Shown in pieces: positions 1 to 8,287 of a DNA stretch of 64,000 nucleotides. Position 1 is the first letter of the stretch. Every line of letters begins with the position of its first letter. Position numbers and translations under genes: made by a program. The notes below the pieces were generated by a model. It ran no database searches and was not told where the DNA came from. It worked only from the letters and a program-made list of their open reading frames with translations. Origin of the DNA: Flagellimonas sp. HMM57 (lineage in GTDB: Bacteria > Bacteroidota > Bacteroidia > Flavobacteriales > Flavobacteriaceae); the NCBI RefSeq assembly GCF_021390175.1, contig NZ_CP090004.1:2967001-3031000 (forward strand), given 5' to 3'.

Positions 1-1
1 T

Positions 2-43
2 GCTGAAATGGATATTTTTTGGGAAGAAGCAAAACTGTTATAA
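2..43 (+). CDS. 3' end of an upstream gene, possibly mazG
   Basis: An open frame enters from the left edge and ends at TAA 41-43, encoding ...AEMDIFWEEAKLL. The E-M-D-x-x-W-x-E-A-K pattern resembles the extreme C-terminus of nucleoside triphosphate pyrophosphohydrolase MazG, where an amphipathic helix of this type closes the protein. Only 13 residues are visible, so the family call is a guess. An 86-base spacer separates it from the MATE gene. Confidence 0.4.
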   Translation, partial: AEMDIFWEEAKLL

Positions 44-129
44 TCTGATTTTTTTCAAAAAGTACTTTGTTTCAACTATTTAATATCTAGCTAATCCAGT
101 TATCTTTACGCGCTTTTAAAATTCCAAAA

Positions 130-1530
130 TTGTTTCAACAATACACAAAAGAGTTTGCATACAACCTAAGGTTGGCATATCCCGTGATTTTAGGAATGCT
201 AGGTCACACTTTCGTTGCCTTTGCGGACAATATTATGGTTGGGCAATTGGGGACAGCAGAATTGGCAGCTGTTTCATTGGGAAATAGTTTTGTATTTATA
301 GCTATGTCCTTGGGAATTGGTTTTTCAACAGCAATTACACCTTTGGTTGCTGAAGCTGACGGCGCTGGTAACAAAGCTGATGGCAAAAGTGCATTAAAAC
401 ACGGTCTGGTGCTATGCACACTATTGGGACTTTCGTTATTTGGAATCATCTTGCTTTGCAAACCTTTCTTGCATTACATGAAACAGCCTCCAGAAGTTGT
501 GGAGTTGGCTATTCCCTATTTAGAGTTGGTAGCTTTTTCTTTGGTTCCGTTGATTATATTTCAGGCGTTCAAACAATTTTCTGAGGGACTTTCCCAAACA
601 AAATATCCCATGTACGCTACCATTTTGGCCAATGTGATAAATATTACGCTCAATTACCTGTTGATATTTGGTTCTTTTGGATTTCCAAAATTAGGTATTG
701 TTGGTGCTGCTATCGGAACCTTGGTATCTCGCTTTATCATGGTCGGCTATATTTGGTTTTTGTTGAAACAAAAAGAAAAATTCCAAATCTACGTTACCGG
801 ATTCAATTTTAAGAATATCGAAAAGACGGTAATGAAAAAAATTATTAGCCTTGGTTTTCCTTCTGCTTTACAAATGTTTTTCGAAGTTGCCATTTTTACA
901 GCTGCAATCTGGTTGAGCGGCGTTCTAGGTAAAAATGCGCAAGCTGCCAACCAAATTGCCTTAAACCTGAGTAGTATGACTTTTATGGTAGGTATGGGAT
1001 TAAGTGTCGCTGCGATGGTAAGGGTGGGCAACCAAAAAGGATTACAAGATTTTAAAGAACTTAGGAGAATTGCGGAATCTATATTTTTTCTAACGTTCTT
1101 ACTGGAAATTGTTTTTGCTGCTCTCTTTCTTATTGGAAGATATTGGTTGCCCACCATTTATTTGGATGTAGATGATATTGTAAATCAAATGGATAACTCA
1201 GAGGTAATCATTATAGCCGCCAAGCTGTTGTTCGTAGCTGCTTTTTTCCAAATTTCGGACGGAATACAGGTTGTGGTACTTGGCGCCTTGCGAGGCCTTC
1301 AAGATGTCAAGATTCCGACACTTATCACCTTTATAGCATATTGGTTGATTGGTTTTCCCGTTAGTTATTACTTTGGATTGTTCACCGAATTTAAAAGTGT
1401 GGGTATCTGGATGGGATTATTGTTAGGCCTTACCGCATCTGCGGTAATGTTGTATATTCGATTTAAATATCTTACAAAAAAGCTAATTCAAAATAAACAA
1501 GATTCCAGAATATTGGAATCCAACACGTAA
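130..1530 (+). CDS. MATE family efflux transporter
   Basis: Multidrug and toxin extrusion (MATE) antiporter of 466 residues, the usual family size. It has about twelve hydrophobic segments arranged as two similar halves; each half opens with a stretch such as LAYPVILGMLGHTFVAFADNI and ISLGFPSALQMFFEVAIF. Such proteins export cationic drugs or metabolites across the inner membrane using a Na+ or H+ gradient; the substrate cannot be read from sequence. The start is TTG at 130: the frame is open back to TAG 88-90 and contains no ATG upstream of the conserved N-terminus. The next gene starts four bases after the stop, so the two are probably co-transcribed. Confidence 0.93.
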   Translation: MFQQYTKEFAYNLRLAYPVILGMLGHTFVAFADNIMVGQLGTAELAAVSLGNSFVFIAMSLGIGFSTAITPLVAEADGAGNKADGKSALKHGLVLCTLLGLSLFGIILLCKPFLHYMKQPPEVVELAIPYLELVAFSLVPLIIFQAFKQFSEGLSQTKYPMYATILANVINITLNYLLIFGSFGFPKLGIVGAAIGTLVSRFIMVGYIWFLLKQKEKFQIYVTGFNFKNIEKTVMKKIISLGFPSALQMFFEVAIFTAAIWLSGVLGKNAQAANQIALNLSSMTFMVGMGLSVAAMVRVGNQKGLQDFKELRRIAESIFFLTFLLEIVFAALFLIGRYWLPTIYLDVDDIVNQMDNSEVIIIAAKLLFVAAFFQISDGIQVVVLGALRGLQDVKIPTLITFIAYWLIGFPVSYYFGLFTEFKSVGIWMGLLLGLTASAVMLYIRFKYLTKKLIQNKQDSRILESNT

Positions 1531-1533
1531 CAA

Positions 1534-1761
1534 ATGGAATTACCTAAATTTCTTTTAGGCGACAATACAGATTATCCAAACTCAATTTTTATTGTCCACA
1601 CGGAATACCCTCGCTTTATTATCAACCTTGAAAATGATGAAGTGGAATGGTTGGAAGAGTTTTCTAAAGAAGACGAAAAGGAGTTGGCCGAGGAAGCAGA
1701 AAACTTGATTGAAGCTGCTACAGCATTTTACGATAGGGAAGTTTCCAGATATGACGAATAA
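1534..1761 (+). CDS. Small acidic conserved hypothetical protein
   Basis: A 75-residue, strongly acidic soluble protein with no signal peptide or membrane segment. The first half (FLLGDNTDYPNSIFIVHTEYPRFIINL) looks like a small beta-rich unit. The second half is an acidic helix rich in E/D and A ending in REVSRYDE. I do not recognise a named family, though similar short proteins occur in other Flavobacteriaceae. It lies 3 bases after the MATE stop and 2 bases before the PAP2 start, so it is almost certainly translated as part of that transcript. Function unknown. Confidence 0.75.
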   Translation: MELPKFLLGDNTDYPNSIFIVHTEYPRFIINLENDEVEWLEEFSKEDEKELAEEAENLIEAATAFYDREVSRYDE

Positions 1762-1763
1762 TC

Positions 1764-2333
1764 ATGTTGGAAGAAATCATAAGACTGGATAAAGAACTTT
1801 TTTTGTTCCTGAACGGATTGGGAACAGAAACTTGGGATGGCTTTTGGTTATTTATCACCCACAAGCTAAGTGCAATTCCGCTGTATGCATTATTGTTGTT
1901 TTTCACCTTCAAACATTTTGGGACCAAAAGAACAGTGATAGTGTTGGTCTTTGTGGCACTATTGATTACGGCTACAGATCAGTTGGCCAATTTCTTTAAA
2001 TACGGGGTCCAACGGCTACGCCCATGCCATGATGGGGATATAAACATAATGGCAAGATTGGTAAAAAAATCTTGTGGTGGAAGGTTTGGCTATTTTTCTG
2101 CACATGCGTCCAATGCTATGGCATTGGCATCTTTTTTCGCTGTGCTTTTGAGTTCTAGGATTAAGTATTTGCCTATATTTTTAATGGTCTGGGCTATTCT
2201 TGTAGGCTATAGTAGAATTTATATTGGTGTCCACTTTCCTTTAGATGTTCTTACTGGAATCTCAATTGGTATCATTTTTGGATGGTTGTTTGCCAAGTTA
2301 GCTATATTTGCATTCCAAAAATTGGGGCCATGA
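1764..2333 (+). CDS. PAP2 family phosphatase
   Basis: Integral-membrane acid phosphatase of the PAP2 superfamily, 189 residues with about five membrane segments. All three signature blocks are visible: K79-x6-R86-P87 (in KYGVQRLRP), the S-x-H block at 112-114 (FSAHAS), and S150-R151-x5-H157-x3-D161 (SRIYIGVHFPLD). H157 would be the nucleophile, with H114 and D161 in support. Family members remove phosphate from lipid pyrophosphates such as undecaprenyl diphosphate, or from phosphatidylglycerol phosphate. The gene overlaps the GT39 gene (ATGA at 2330-2333), so a role in recycling the lipid carrier used by that enzyme is plausible but inferred. Confidence 0.92.
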   Translation: MLEEIIRLDKELFLFLNGLGTETWDGFWLFITHKLSAIPLYALLLFFTFKHFGTKRTVIVLVFVALLITATDQLANFFKYGVQRLRPCHDGDINIMARLVKKSCGGRFGYFSAHASNAMALASFFAVLLSSRIKYLPIFLMVWAILVGYSRIYIGVHFPLDVLTGISIGIIFGWLFAKLAIFAFQKLGP

Positions 2334-3988
2334 TATCATCTTTAAGATATTGGTTTTTACTTTCCCTTGTTGTTCTGGTGTACATCGCCGGAATGTTTGT
2401 GACCCTTTTTGAGAACGATTCTGCGCAGTTTGCTGTTATGGCCATGCGAATGATCCAAGAAAATGACTTCTTTACCCTTATAAAAGGAACTGAAGAGTAT
2501 TTGGATAAACCACATATGCACTATTGGTTGGCAGCTTTGTCTTTTAAAATTTTTGGAATCTACGATTGGGCGTATAGAATTCCAGGTATTTTAGCCACTC
2601 TACTTGGGGCTCACAGCTGTTATGGATTGGGAAAATTGCTCTACAATACAGATATCGGTAAATTTTCTGCGCTTATTTTTATGACTGCCCAAACCATAGT
2701 GCTATCCACAATTGATGTGCGTACAGATGCAGTTTTGACTGGGTTTACAATTTTTGCAATATGGCAATTGGTAACTTATATTGAAAAAAATACAATCTGG
2801 AATATTGTTCTGGGTGCGTTTGGAGCTGGAATCGCTTTTTCAACCAAAGGACAGATTGCATTAGTGGTGATAGGCGTTTCAATCCTATGTCATTTGGCAT
2901 ATACCAGAAAATGGGAACGATTGTTCAATTGGAAATTTTTTGTGGCCCTATTGGTTTTTGGAATTACAATAGCTCCAATGCTCTACGCCTATTATCTACA
3001 GTTTGATTTGCATCCTGAGAAAGTGATACGCGGGAAAAGTGATCGGAGCGGTATCTTTTTTATTTTTTGGGAGCAAAGTTTTGAAAGGCTCAGTGGTGAA
3101 GGAGTAGGGAAGAACAGTAACGACTTCTTTTTCTTTTTCCATACATTTTTATGGGTGTTTTTACCATGGACAGTACTGGCTTTGATAGCCTACTGGTATA
3201 GAATCAAAACTTTTTGGAAACTACGTTTTAAGTACAGACCGCAATACGAGTTTTTGACTTTAGGTGGGATTACCGTATTGTTTTTTCTGATAAGTCTAGC
3301 ACAGTTTAAGCTACCGCATTACATCAATATTTTAATGCCTTTGTATGCCATTTTATCGGCATCATATCTACATAGCCTTTATAGACATTCAAAAAGTGCG
3401 GTAATCAAAGGGTTGTTGGGGGTACAATATTTTATTCTTAGTCTGGTTTTTATTTTTTCGCTTCTGGTGTGTTTTCATGTTTTTAAATTTCAATCGGTTT
3501 ATTCATATTTCGTATTGGTTGCTGTGCTGGCAGTTATAACGTACTTCTGTTTAAAACGAGAGGAGTATTACATGCGGATCATCACTTTATCGGTCTACAG
3601 TTCACTGTTGCTCAATGGCGTACTCAATACACATTTTTATCCATCATTGTTGGAGTACCAAGCGGGGTCTACTATGGCTGAAAAAATATCTGAATATCAA
3701 ATAGGTACAGATAAAATTTATAAAATATCAAAGCGATTTACTTGGGCTTTGGACTTCTACAATAGGAAGCCTGTACAAATCACCACTAAATCAGCATTAG
3801 AAAATTTGGAGGATGCTTGGGTATATGTGGACGACAACGAACTACAGGAACTTCGGGATTCTGGAATCAATTGGAGCGAACAAATAACGGTAAATCAATT
3901 TCGAATAACCAGATTACAGATTAAATTTTTAAATCCCCATACAAGGCACAAAAAGTTAAACCACATGCATTTATTGCATCTCGATTAA
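2330..3988 (+). CDS. GT39 (ArnT/PMT-like) membrane glycosyltransferase
   Basis: Polytopic membrane protein of 552 residues in the ArnT/protein-mannosyltransferase superfamily. The N-terminus has a first membrane helix followed by an acidic loop (FENDSAQFAVMAM), where these enzymes carry catalytic acidic residues. A YLDKPHMHYW block then matches the family's Y-x-x-K-P-x-x-Y-W signature. About eleven further hydrophobic segments follow, then a soluble C-terminal domain. Such enzymes move a sugar from a polyprenyl-phosphate donor to lipid A or another periplasmic acceptor. I chose ATG 2330, which overlaps the PAP2 stop as ATGA; a longer in-frame start at 2282 would lie inside PAP2. The stop overlaps the convergent flippase-like gene by four bases. 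Confidence 0.88.
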   Translation: MISSLRYWFLLSLVVLVYIAGMFVTLFENDSAQFAVMAMRMIQENDFFTLIKGTEEYLDKPHMHYWLAALSFKIFGIYDWAYRIPGILATLLGAHSCYGLGKLLYNTDIGKFSALIFMTAQTIVLSTIDVRTDAVLTGFTIFAIWQLVTYIEKNTIWNIVLGAFGAGIAFSTKGQIALVVIGVSILCHLAYTRKWERLFNWKFFVALLVFGITIAPMLYAYYLQFDLHPEKVIRGKSDRSGIFFIFWEQSFERLSGEGVGKNSNDFFFFFHTFLWVFLPWTVLALIAYWYRIKTFWKLRFKYRPQYEFLTLGGITVLFFLISLAQFKLPHYINILMPLYAILSASYLHSLYRHSKSAVIKGLLGVQYFILSLVFIFSLLVCFHVFKFQSVYSYFVLVAVLAVITYFCLKREEYYMRIITLSVYSSLLLNGVLNTHFYPSLLEYQAGSTMAEKISEYQIGTDKIYKISKRFTWALDFYNRKPVQITTKSALENLEDAWVYVDDNELQELRDSGINWSEQITVNQFRITRLQIKFLNPHTRHKKLNHMHLLHLD

Positions 3989-4860
3989 GTTTCGATAACT
4001 TCCAGTTTTGGCTTTTTAAAATGGTAAAAAACACCTAAAAAGGATATCAAGGCGGTGATAAGAAAAAAGGTAAGGCTTATGCCTATTGAAGTATTCACCT
4101 CTAATCCTAACCATTTTGCCCCATACAAAAATGTAATCTCTCGACTTCCTATTCCACCAATGGTCAATGGTACTACGGAAACTATGGAAGAAATGAGAAA
4201 GACAAAAAGGTATTCAAATATATTCAAGTCAATAGACAACGACTTTAAAACACATAGTATACAGACAAGCTGTGAAAACTGCACAAGAGCGGAATATCCT
4301 ATGGATTTCCAAAAAATAGGTAACGTATAGGAAAAGAATCGTTTATGGAGAAACCAAAATACGCCAATACTTAATGGGATTCCTAAAATAAATATCCAGA
4401 TCACCTCAGTGAAAATTGGGTTATTGATTAAAAATGCACAGATACACGCATAAATGAAAATCAGTAGCATACCGCTCAATCTATCCAATAACAACACGGA
4501 AACCACTTTTTTTGTTCCAGATTTGTACTGTTTTTGAATTACATAACCTTTGTAGGCATCACCGCCAATTCCACCGGGAAGAAACAGATTGTAGAACATC
4601 CCCAAAAGATAGAGTTTAAGGTTGCTTAAATGGGTTATCTTAACGTCTATCTGATGAAAATAGAGATTGAGTCTAAACGATGCTAAAACCTTGGAAATCG
4701 CAACTAGCAAAACACCAAGTATTAAATAAAAAGGATTACTTTTTTCTAAAGTGTTGGCTACTTCTTTAAAATCGATTTTAGTGAAAATAAAATAGATTAA
4801 AGCTGCACTAACGCCGATCTTCAAGACAGTTATGAGCCTTTTACGCAGCTTTTCCGTCAC
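3985..4860 (-). CDS. Flippase-like membrane protein (LPG synthase TM / UPF0104 family)
   Basis: A 291-residue membrane protein with about eight hydrophobic helices. It resembles the transmembrane half of lysylphosphatidylglycerol synthase (YbhN/UPF0104, also called the AglD-like flippase domain). Typical blocks are visible: LGMFYNLFLPGGIGGDAYKGYVI, VSVLLLDRLSGMLLIF and VVPLTIGGIGSRE. Stand-alone members commonly sit beside GT2 polyprenyl-phosphate glycosyltransferases, and a lipid-translocation role is suggested but not settled. The start is GTG at 4860, inside the end of the GT2 gene (20-base overlap), so the pair is translationally coupled. It has no catalytic LPG synthase domain. Confidence 0.87.
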   Translation of the reverse strand: MTEKLRKRLITVLKIGVSAALIYFIFTKIDFKEVANTLEKSNPFYLILGVLLVAISKVLASFRLNLYFHQIDVKITHLSNLKLYLLGMFYNLFLPGGIGGDAYKGYVIQKQYKSGTKKVVSVLLLDRLSGMLLIFIYACICAFLINNPIFTEVIWIFILGIPLSIGVFWFLHKRFFSYTLPIFWKSIGYSALVQFSQLVCILCVLKSLSIDLNIFEYLFVFLISSIVSVVPLTIGGIGSREITFLYGAKWLGLEVNTSIGISLTFFLITALISFLGVFYHFKKPKLEVIET

Positions 4861-5803
4861 CTATGGTAATTTTTTTAACTCGATATGGTCTTTTTTGCTG
4901 TGATTCGTAGTAGGTGCGAATAAGTAGCTCCATCACAATGCCTATGGTAAACAATTGGACTCCCCCCAAGATGAACATCATTCCAAAAATGAGCAAAGGC
5001 CTGCTACCGATATCCTCACCAAAACCAAGTTTTACAATTAGCAGATAAATATTGATAAAGATTCCTAGAATAATCAACAACACCCCAAAAATTCCAAAAA
5101 GGTGTATGGGCCGCTGAAAGTACTTTCTAATAAATAGTAATAGCATCATATCGGCCACTACCTTAAAAACCCTTTCTAGTCCGTACTTGGATACTCCCGC
5201 ATGGCGAGCGTGGTGTTTTACGGGGACCTGTTTTATTTGAGCACCTTCTAAATGTGCCAATAATGTTATGAAGCGGTGCATTTCACCGTAAAGGTTCAGG
5301 CCTTTGGCAATATCCTTGGTAAATACCTTTAGGGCACATCCGTTATCCTTTATATCTAATTTCGTCACCCTTCGCACCAAGAAATTAGCAATTTTGGATG
5401 GTATTTTTTTAACTAGGGAATCCTTTCTTTTCTGACGTATCCCTGTTATCAAATCGAACTCTTCGGTGATTGCATATTCGAGCATTTGTGGTATGTCCGA
5501 AGGGTCGTTCTGAAGGTCGCCGTCCATAGTGATAATATATTCCCCTACGGCATAATCTATTCCGGCGGCCAATGCCAAACTCTGTCCATAATTCTTTTTC
5601 AACTCGATGAGATGGACTTTGTCATCATCCATTTTTTTAACCACGTTTCGGGTTTCGTCCGTTGAAAAATCATCAATATAGATTATCTGATATTGGTATC
5701 CCTCTAGGCTCTCATGTATTTTTTGCGTCAATAACACCACATTGTCCTCTTCATTGTATAAAGGAACGACTATGGATAAAAGGGAGTTTGTTATACTGCT
5801 CAT
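4841..5803 (-). CDS. GT2 glycosyltransferase, polyprenyl-phosphate type (ArnC/GtrB/DPM1-like)
   Basis: A 320-residue GT-A fold enzyme with two C-terminal membrane helices. N-terminal features are VVPLYNEEDN at 12-21, the nucleotide-binding IDDFSTDET at 43-51 and the metal-binding D94-G-D96 in MDGDLQNDP. A conserved H-R-F segment (GEMHRFITLLAHLEGA) follows, with YGLERVFKVVADM before the membrane anchors. Family members transfer a sugar from a nucleotide donor to undecaprenyl phosphate at the cytoplasmic face. It is first in a two-gene unit with the flippase-like protein and faces the GT39 gene. Together they form a plausible make, flip and transfer pathway. Confidence 0.9.
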   Translation of the reverse strand: MSSITNSLLSIVVPLYNEEDNVVLLTQKIHESLEGYQYQIIYIDDFSTDETRNVVKKMDDDKVHLIELKKNYGQSLALAAGIDYAVGEYIITMDGDLQNDPSDIPQMLEYAITEEFDLITGIRQKRKDSLVKKIPSKIANFLVRRVTKLDIKDNGCALKVFTKDIAKGLNLYGEMHRFITLLAHLEGAQIKQVPVKHHARHAGVSKYGLERVFKVVADMMLLLFIRKYFQRPIHLFGIFGVLLIILGIFINIYLLIVKLGFGEDIGSRPLLIFGMMFILGGVQLFTIGIVMELLIRTYYESQQKRPYRVKKITIGDGKAA

Positions 5804-5837
5804 CTATTAGCTTAAGGTCTGGGCAAATTTACTTTTT

Positions 5838-6818
5838 TTATTTAAGTTCCTTGGTGATGTCATCCAAGAGTGTTTTGGCGGCATAGAAAGGTGATATTTT
5901 ATTTTGCCCTACAGCAGTTAACATTTTTTGCTGCATAGTTTTAAAAGACTTTTTTTGATGAAATAATTGCTTTATCTGTTCGTCCACAGCTTGAAGAAAC
6001 CAATTTTTGTTCTGAATCTCCCTGTTTTTTTCAAAGTGACCGTTTTCCAAATTTTGTGCTATAAAATCATCGATCATTTTCCAGATTTCTATGATTCCCG
6101 TGTTTTCCGTGGCCGAACAGCTCAACACTTTTGGGGTCCAGCCATTTTCTTTGGGCGGATATAGATGTAATGCCCTTGCAAATTCGGTCTCGGCCAGTTT
6201 TGCTCTTTTCAGGTTATCGCCATCGGCCTTATTGATGGCTATGGCATCCGCCATTTCCATAATCCCCCGTTTTATTCCTTGTAACTCATCACCAGCTCCA
6301 GATAATTTTAGCAATAGAAAAAAATCTACCATACTGTGGACCACCGTCTCACTCTGTCCAACCCCAACGGTTTCCACAAGAATTACATCATACCCAGCTG
6401 CTTCGCAAAAAATAATACTTTCCCGTGTTTTTCTAGCAACACCGCCCAAAGACTCACCAGAAGGAGAGGGTCTAATAAAAGCATTTGGGTCTTTTGCAAG
6501 TGTCTCCATTCTGGTCTTGTCCCCTAGAATACTGCCCTTGCTTAAAGTGCTCGTTGGGTCTACCGCGAGTACAGCGACTTTTTTACCCAGATTGGTAAGG
6601 GTCTTACCAAATACTTCTATGAATGAGCTTTTACCGACACCAGGTACTCCAGTAATTCCTATACGGATGCTTTTAACCGGTTTGGCAAGACATTTTTCGA
6701 TAATGGCGTTTGCTTTTTCAAAATGTTCGGGTTTGGAACTTTCAAGAAGCGTAATGGCCCTCGCTAAAATAGCTTTGTTGCCCTCAAAAATACCTTCAAC
6801 AAGTGTAGCTGTGGACAT
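5838..6818 (-). CDS. meaB: Methylmalonyl-CoA mutase-associated GTPase MeaB
   Basis: G3E-family P-loop GTPase of 326 residues, the normal length for MeaB/ArgK. The Walker A motif is at 57-65 (GVPGVGKSS). Other motifs are AVDPTSTLSKGSILGDKTRM (the switch region characteristic of MeaB), VETVGVGQSE and the base-recognition NKAD. MeaB escorts adenosylcobalamin into methylmalonyl-CoA mutase and protects the enzyme from inactivation. The mutase subunits are not in this window, but a cobalamin adenosyltransferase is (22505-23062). The start is ATG 6818, and a 351-base gap lies upstream. Confidence 0.95.
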   Translation of the reverse strand: MSTATLVEGIFEGNKAILARAITLLESSKPEHFEKANAIIEKCLAKPVKSIRIGITGVPGVGKSSFIEVFGKTLTNLGKKVAVLAVDPTSTLSKGSILGDKTRMETLAKDPNAFIRPSPSGESLGGVARKTRESIIFCEAAGYDVILVETVGVGQSETVVHSMVDFFLLLKLSGAGDELQGIKRGIMEMADAIAINKADGDNLKRAKLAETEFARALHLYPPKENGWTPKVLSCSATENTGIIEIWKMIDDFIAQNLENGHFEKNREIQNKNWFLQAVDEQIKQLFHQKKSFKTMQQKMLTAVGQNKISPFYAAKTLLDDITKELK

Positions 6819-6873
6819 GTCCTGTTTTCTGAGTTGCTTTATTTTGGAAATTGAAGCTATGAGTATCGTTTTT

Positions 6874-6898
6874 TAATGAGCAAAAGTTAAGCTCATTA
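6874..6898. repeat. 8-bp inverted repeat upstream of meaB
   Basis: TAATGAGC and GCTCATTA are perfect complements separated by 9 bases. The centre lies about 68 bases upstream of the meaB start. It could be an operator or a leader hairpin; it lacks a T-tract on the meaB strand. Confidence 0.5.
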
Positions 6899-6974
6899 CA
6901 TTGTATACGAAGGTAAAAAGTTTTCGGGTGTTTTTATTGGACAATTGTCATAGTATGGGAAAAACAATAAACGA

Positions 6975-6994
6975 TAAACAATGAACATTGTTTA
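6975..6994. repeat. 9-bp near-perfect palindrome
   Basis: TAAACAATG and CATTGTTTA flank a 2-base AA spacer, giving a compact 20-base palindrome like an operator half-site pair. It sits in the meaB-ohr gap, about 175 bases before ohr and 157 before meaB, and is directly followed by the motif at 6996-7013. Confidence 0.55.
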
Positions 6995-6995
6995 T

Positions 6996-7013
6996 GCTGA
7001 GTGCAGTCGAAGC
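6996..7013 (+). repeat. Short dispersed-repeat-like motif (GCTGAG...CGAAGC)
   Basis: GCTGAGTGCAGTCGAAGC closely resembles the complement of a short motif (CTTCGACTGCGCTCAG type) that recurs in intergenic regions of many flavobacterial genomes. The assignment rests on memory of that motif; only one copy was noticed here. Confidence 0.4.
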
Positions 7014-7169
7014 TAACAATTGATAAACTGTATTTCACAAAAATTTAATAATGCATATACGATGGTATCCACTTACAAATAGTAACTTCTGATATTAAAT
7101 AAGAAATTGCCTCGTTGCTAGGTGCTGCTTGGTCAGTGGGGTATAAGAATTAAACATAAATAATTACTG

Positions 7170-7595
7170 ATGAAAACTATTTTTGAAAGTAAAGCTACCA
7201 ACATGGGAGGTAGAGCTGGGCATGTACAAAGCGAGGATGGCGTGTTGGATTTTGATATTAGTATGCCAACTTCCAGTGGAAAGCCAAACGCTAAATCGAC
7301 CAATCCTGAAGAACTTTTTGCAGCTGCGTATTCTACCTGCTTTGCCGGGGCGATACAAGCAGTGTCCAAAGAACATGGTGTTGAAGATTTAGGAGATTTT
7401 AGTGTTACCGCCATGGTGTCGTTCAATAAAGAAGATGAAGGCTTTTTTCTTGAAGCCACATTGGACTCTTACTTACCTACAGTAGATAAGGAGACGGGTG
7501 AAAAACTGATCAATGCGGCTCATGAGATATGTCCTTACAGCAAAGCGACAAGGGATAATATTACCGTACATTTAAACTTGTTGATGGACGAGTAG
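7170..7595 (+). CDS. ohr: Organic hydroperoxide resistance peroxiredoxin Ohr
   Basis: OsmC/Ohr family thiol peroxidase of 141 residues, the standard length. The peroxidatic cysteine is C57 in AAAYSTCFAGA and the resolving cysteine is C121 in ICPYSKATRDN. R15 and E48, near the positions that position the active-site thiolate in Ohr, are also present. It reduces organic hydroperoxides, normally with lipoylated proteins as reductant. It is a single gene, divergent from meaB and followed by a strong terminator. Unlike many ohr loci it has no adjacent MarR-type OhrR gene. Two antisense frames across it are shadows. Confidence 0.95.
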   Translation: MKTIFESKATNMGGRAGHVQSEDGVLDFDISMPTSSGKPNAKSTNPEELFAAAYSTCFAGAIQAVSKEHGVEDLGDFSVTAMVSFNKEDEGFFLEATLDSYLPTVDKETGEKLINAAHEICPYSKATRDNITVHLNLLMDE

Positions 7596-7619
7596 CAAAA
7601 TAACGATTCAAAATATAAG

Positions 7620-7650
7620 AATCCCGTTGAGTCTTCAACGGGATTTTTTT
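7620..7650 (+). terminator. Rho-independent terminator after ohr
   Basis: A perfect 10-bp stem, ATCCCGTTGA (7621-7630) and TCAACGGGAT (7635-7644), closes a GTCT loop and runs into six T. It separates ohr from the sigma-factor operon. Confidence 0.93.
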
Positions 7651-7744
7651 GTTAAAATCAGGAAGGACATTTTTTTTTGCAACACTGTCTTTTTTATTTC
7701 GTCTTTATAGCAAACAACTAAAAAACCAAAGAGAACCAACAACC

Positions 7745-8287
7745 ATGTTTCAAATTGAACTGGTAGAACAATGCAAGGCAAACGACCGTAAAGCACAATT
7801 AAAGCTATATAAGCAATATTGTGATGGGATGTACTGTGTCGCCATGCGTTTTTTGAAAAACCCGGATGATGCCGAAGATGTGCTACAGGAGTCTTTCATA
7901 AAAGCATTTCAAAGGATACATCAATTTAAAGGAGAGGTCACTTTTGGAGCTTGGTTAAAAAGAATAGTTGTAAATGGTAGTATCGACTTTTTAAAGACGA
8001 AACACCAAAAAACGGTAGAATTGAACGAGAGTTACATGCACGTGGTAGAAGATGATGATTGGACAGTGGACGATGGGGTCTCGTTGGTAAAAATCAAGGA
8101 AGCAATGGAAAAGTTGCCCGAAAAATACAAGTATGTAGTTCAGTTGTTTCTTGTTGAAGGATATGATCACAACGAAATAGCACAGATTCTTGGGATTAGC
8201 GGAACTGCTTCAAGAACCAGATTATTACGTGGCAAAGCACAATTACAGGAAAAACTTAAAGATATTTCTTATGGCACAGGATATTAG
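7745..8287 (+). CDS. ECF-type RNA polymerase sigma factor
   Basis: Sigma-70 family protein of 180 residues with the region 2 and region 4 architecture of extracytoplasmic function sigmas. Region 2 includes MRFLKNPDDAEDVLQESFIKAFQ and FGAWLKRIVVNGSIDFLK. Region 4 includes AMEKLPEKYKYVVQLFLVEGYDHNEIAQILGIS with the recognition helix GTASRTRLLRGK. I take ATG 7745; a TTG at 7649 in the same frame would begin inside the upstream terminator. The stop overlaps the next gene by 17 bases, the arrangement typical of a sigma/anti-sigma pair. Confidence 0.93.
   Translation: MFQIELVEQCKANDRKAQLKLYKQYCDGMYCVAMRFLKNPDDAEDVLQESFIKAFQRIHQFKGEVTFGAWLKRIVVNGSIDFLKTKHQKTVELNESYMHVVEDDDWTVDDGVSLVKIKEAMEKLPEKYKYVVQLFLVEGYDHNEIAQILGISGTASRTRLLRGKAQLQEKLKDISYGTGY

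Larger units (their letters stand above)
6819..7169. other. 351-base intergenic region between divergent meaB and ohr
   Basis: No open frame here looks like a gene. The region holds an 8-bp inverted repeat at 6874-6898, a 9-bp inverted repeat at 6975-6994 and a short dispersed-repeat-like motif at 6996-7013, all listed separately. It must carry the promoters of both divergent genes, but I found no exact TAnnTTTG box on either strand. No ohrR-type regulator gene is adjacent. Confidence 0.6.

Noticed and set aside
2282..2329. 16-residue extension of the GT39 protein
   Set aside because: It lies wholly inside the PAP2 coding frame; the ATGA overlap at 2330 is the natural start.
6091..6876. 261-residue open frame antisense to meaB
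   Set aside because: Shadow of meaB in the opposite strand: no family motif, and meaB is convincing across the whole span.
7649..7744. 32-residue N-terminal extension of the sigma factor
   Set aside because: It would start at a TTG within the ohr terminator and shows no family-like sequence; ATG 7745 gives a normal ECF N-terminus.
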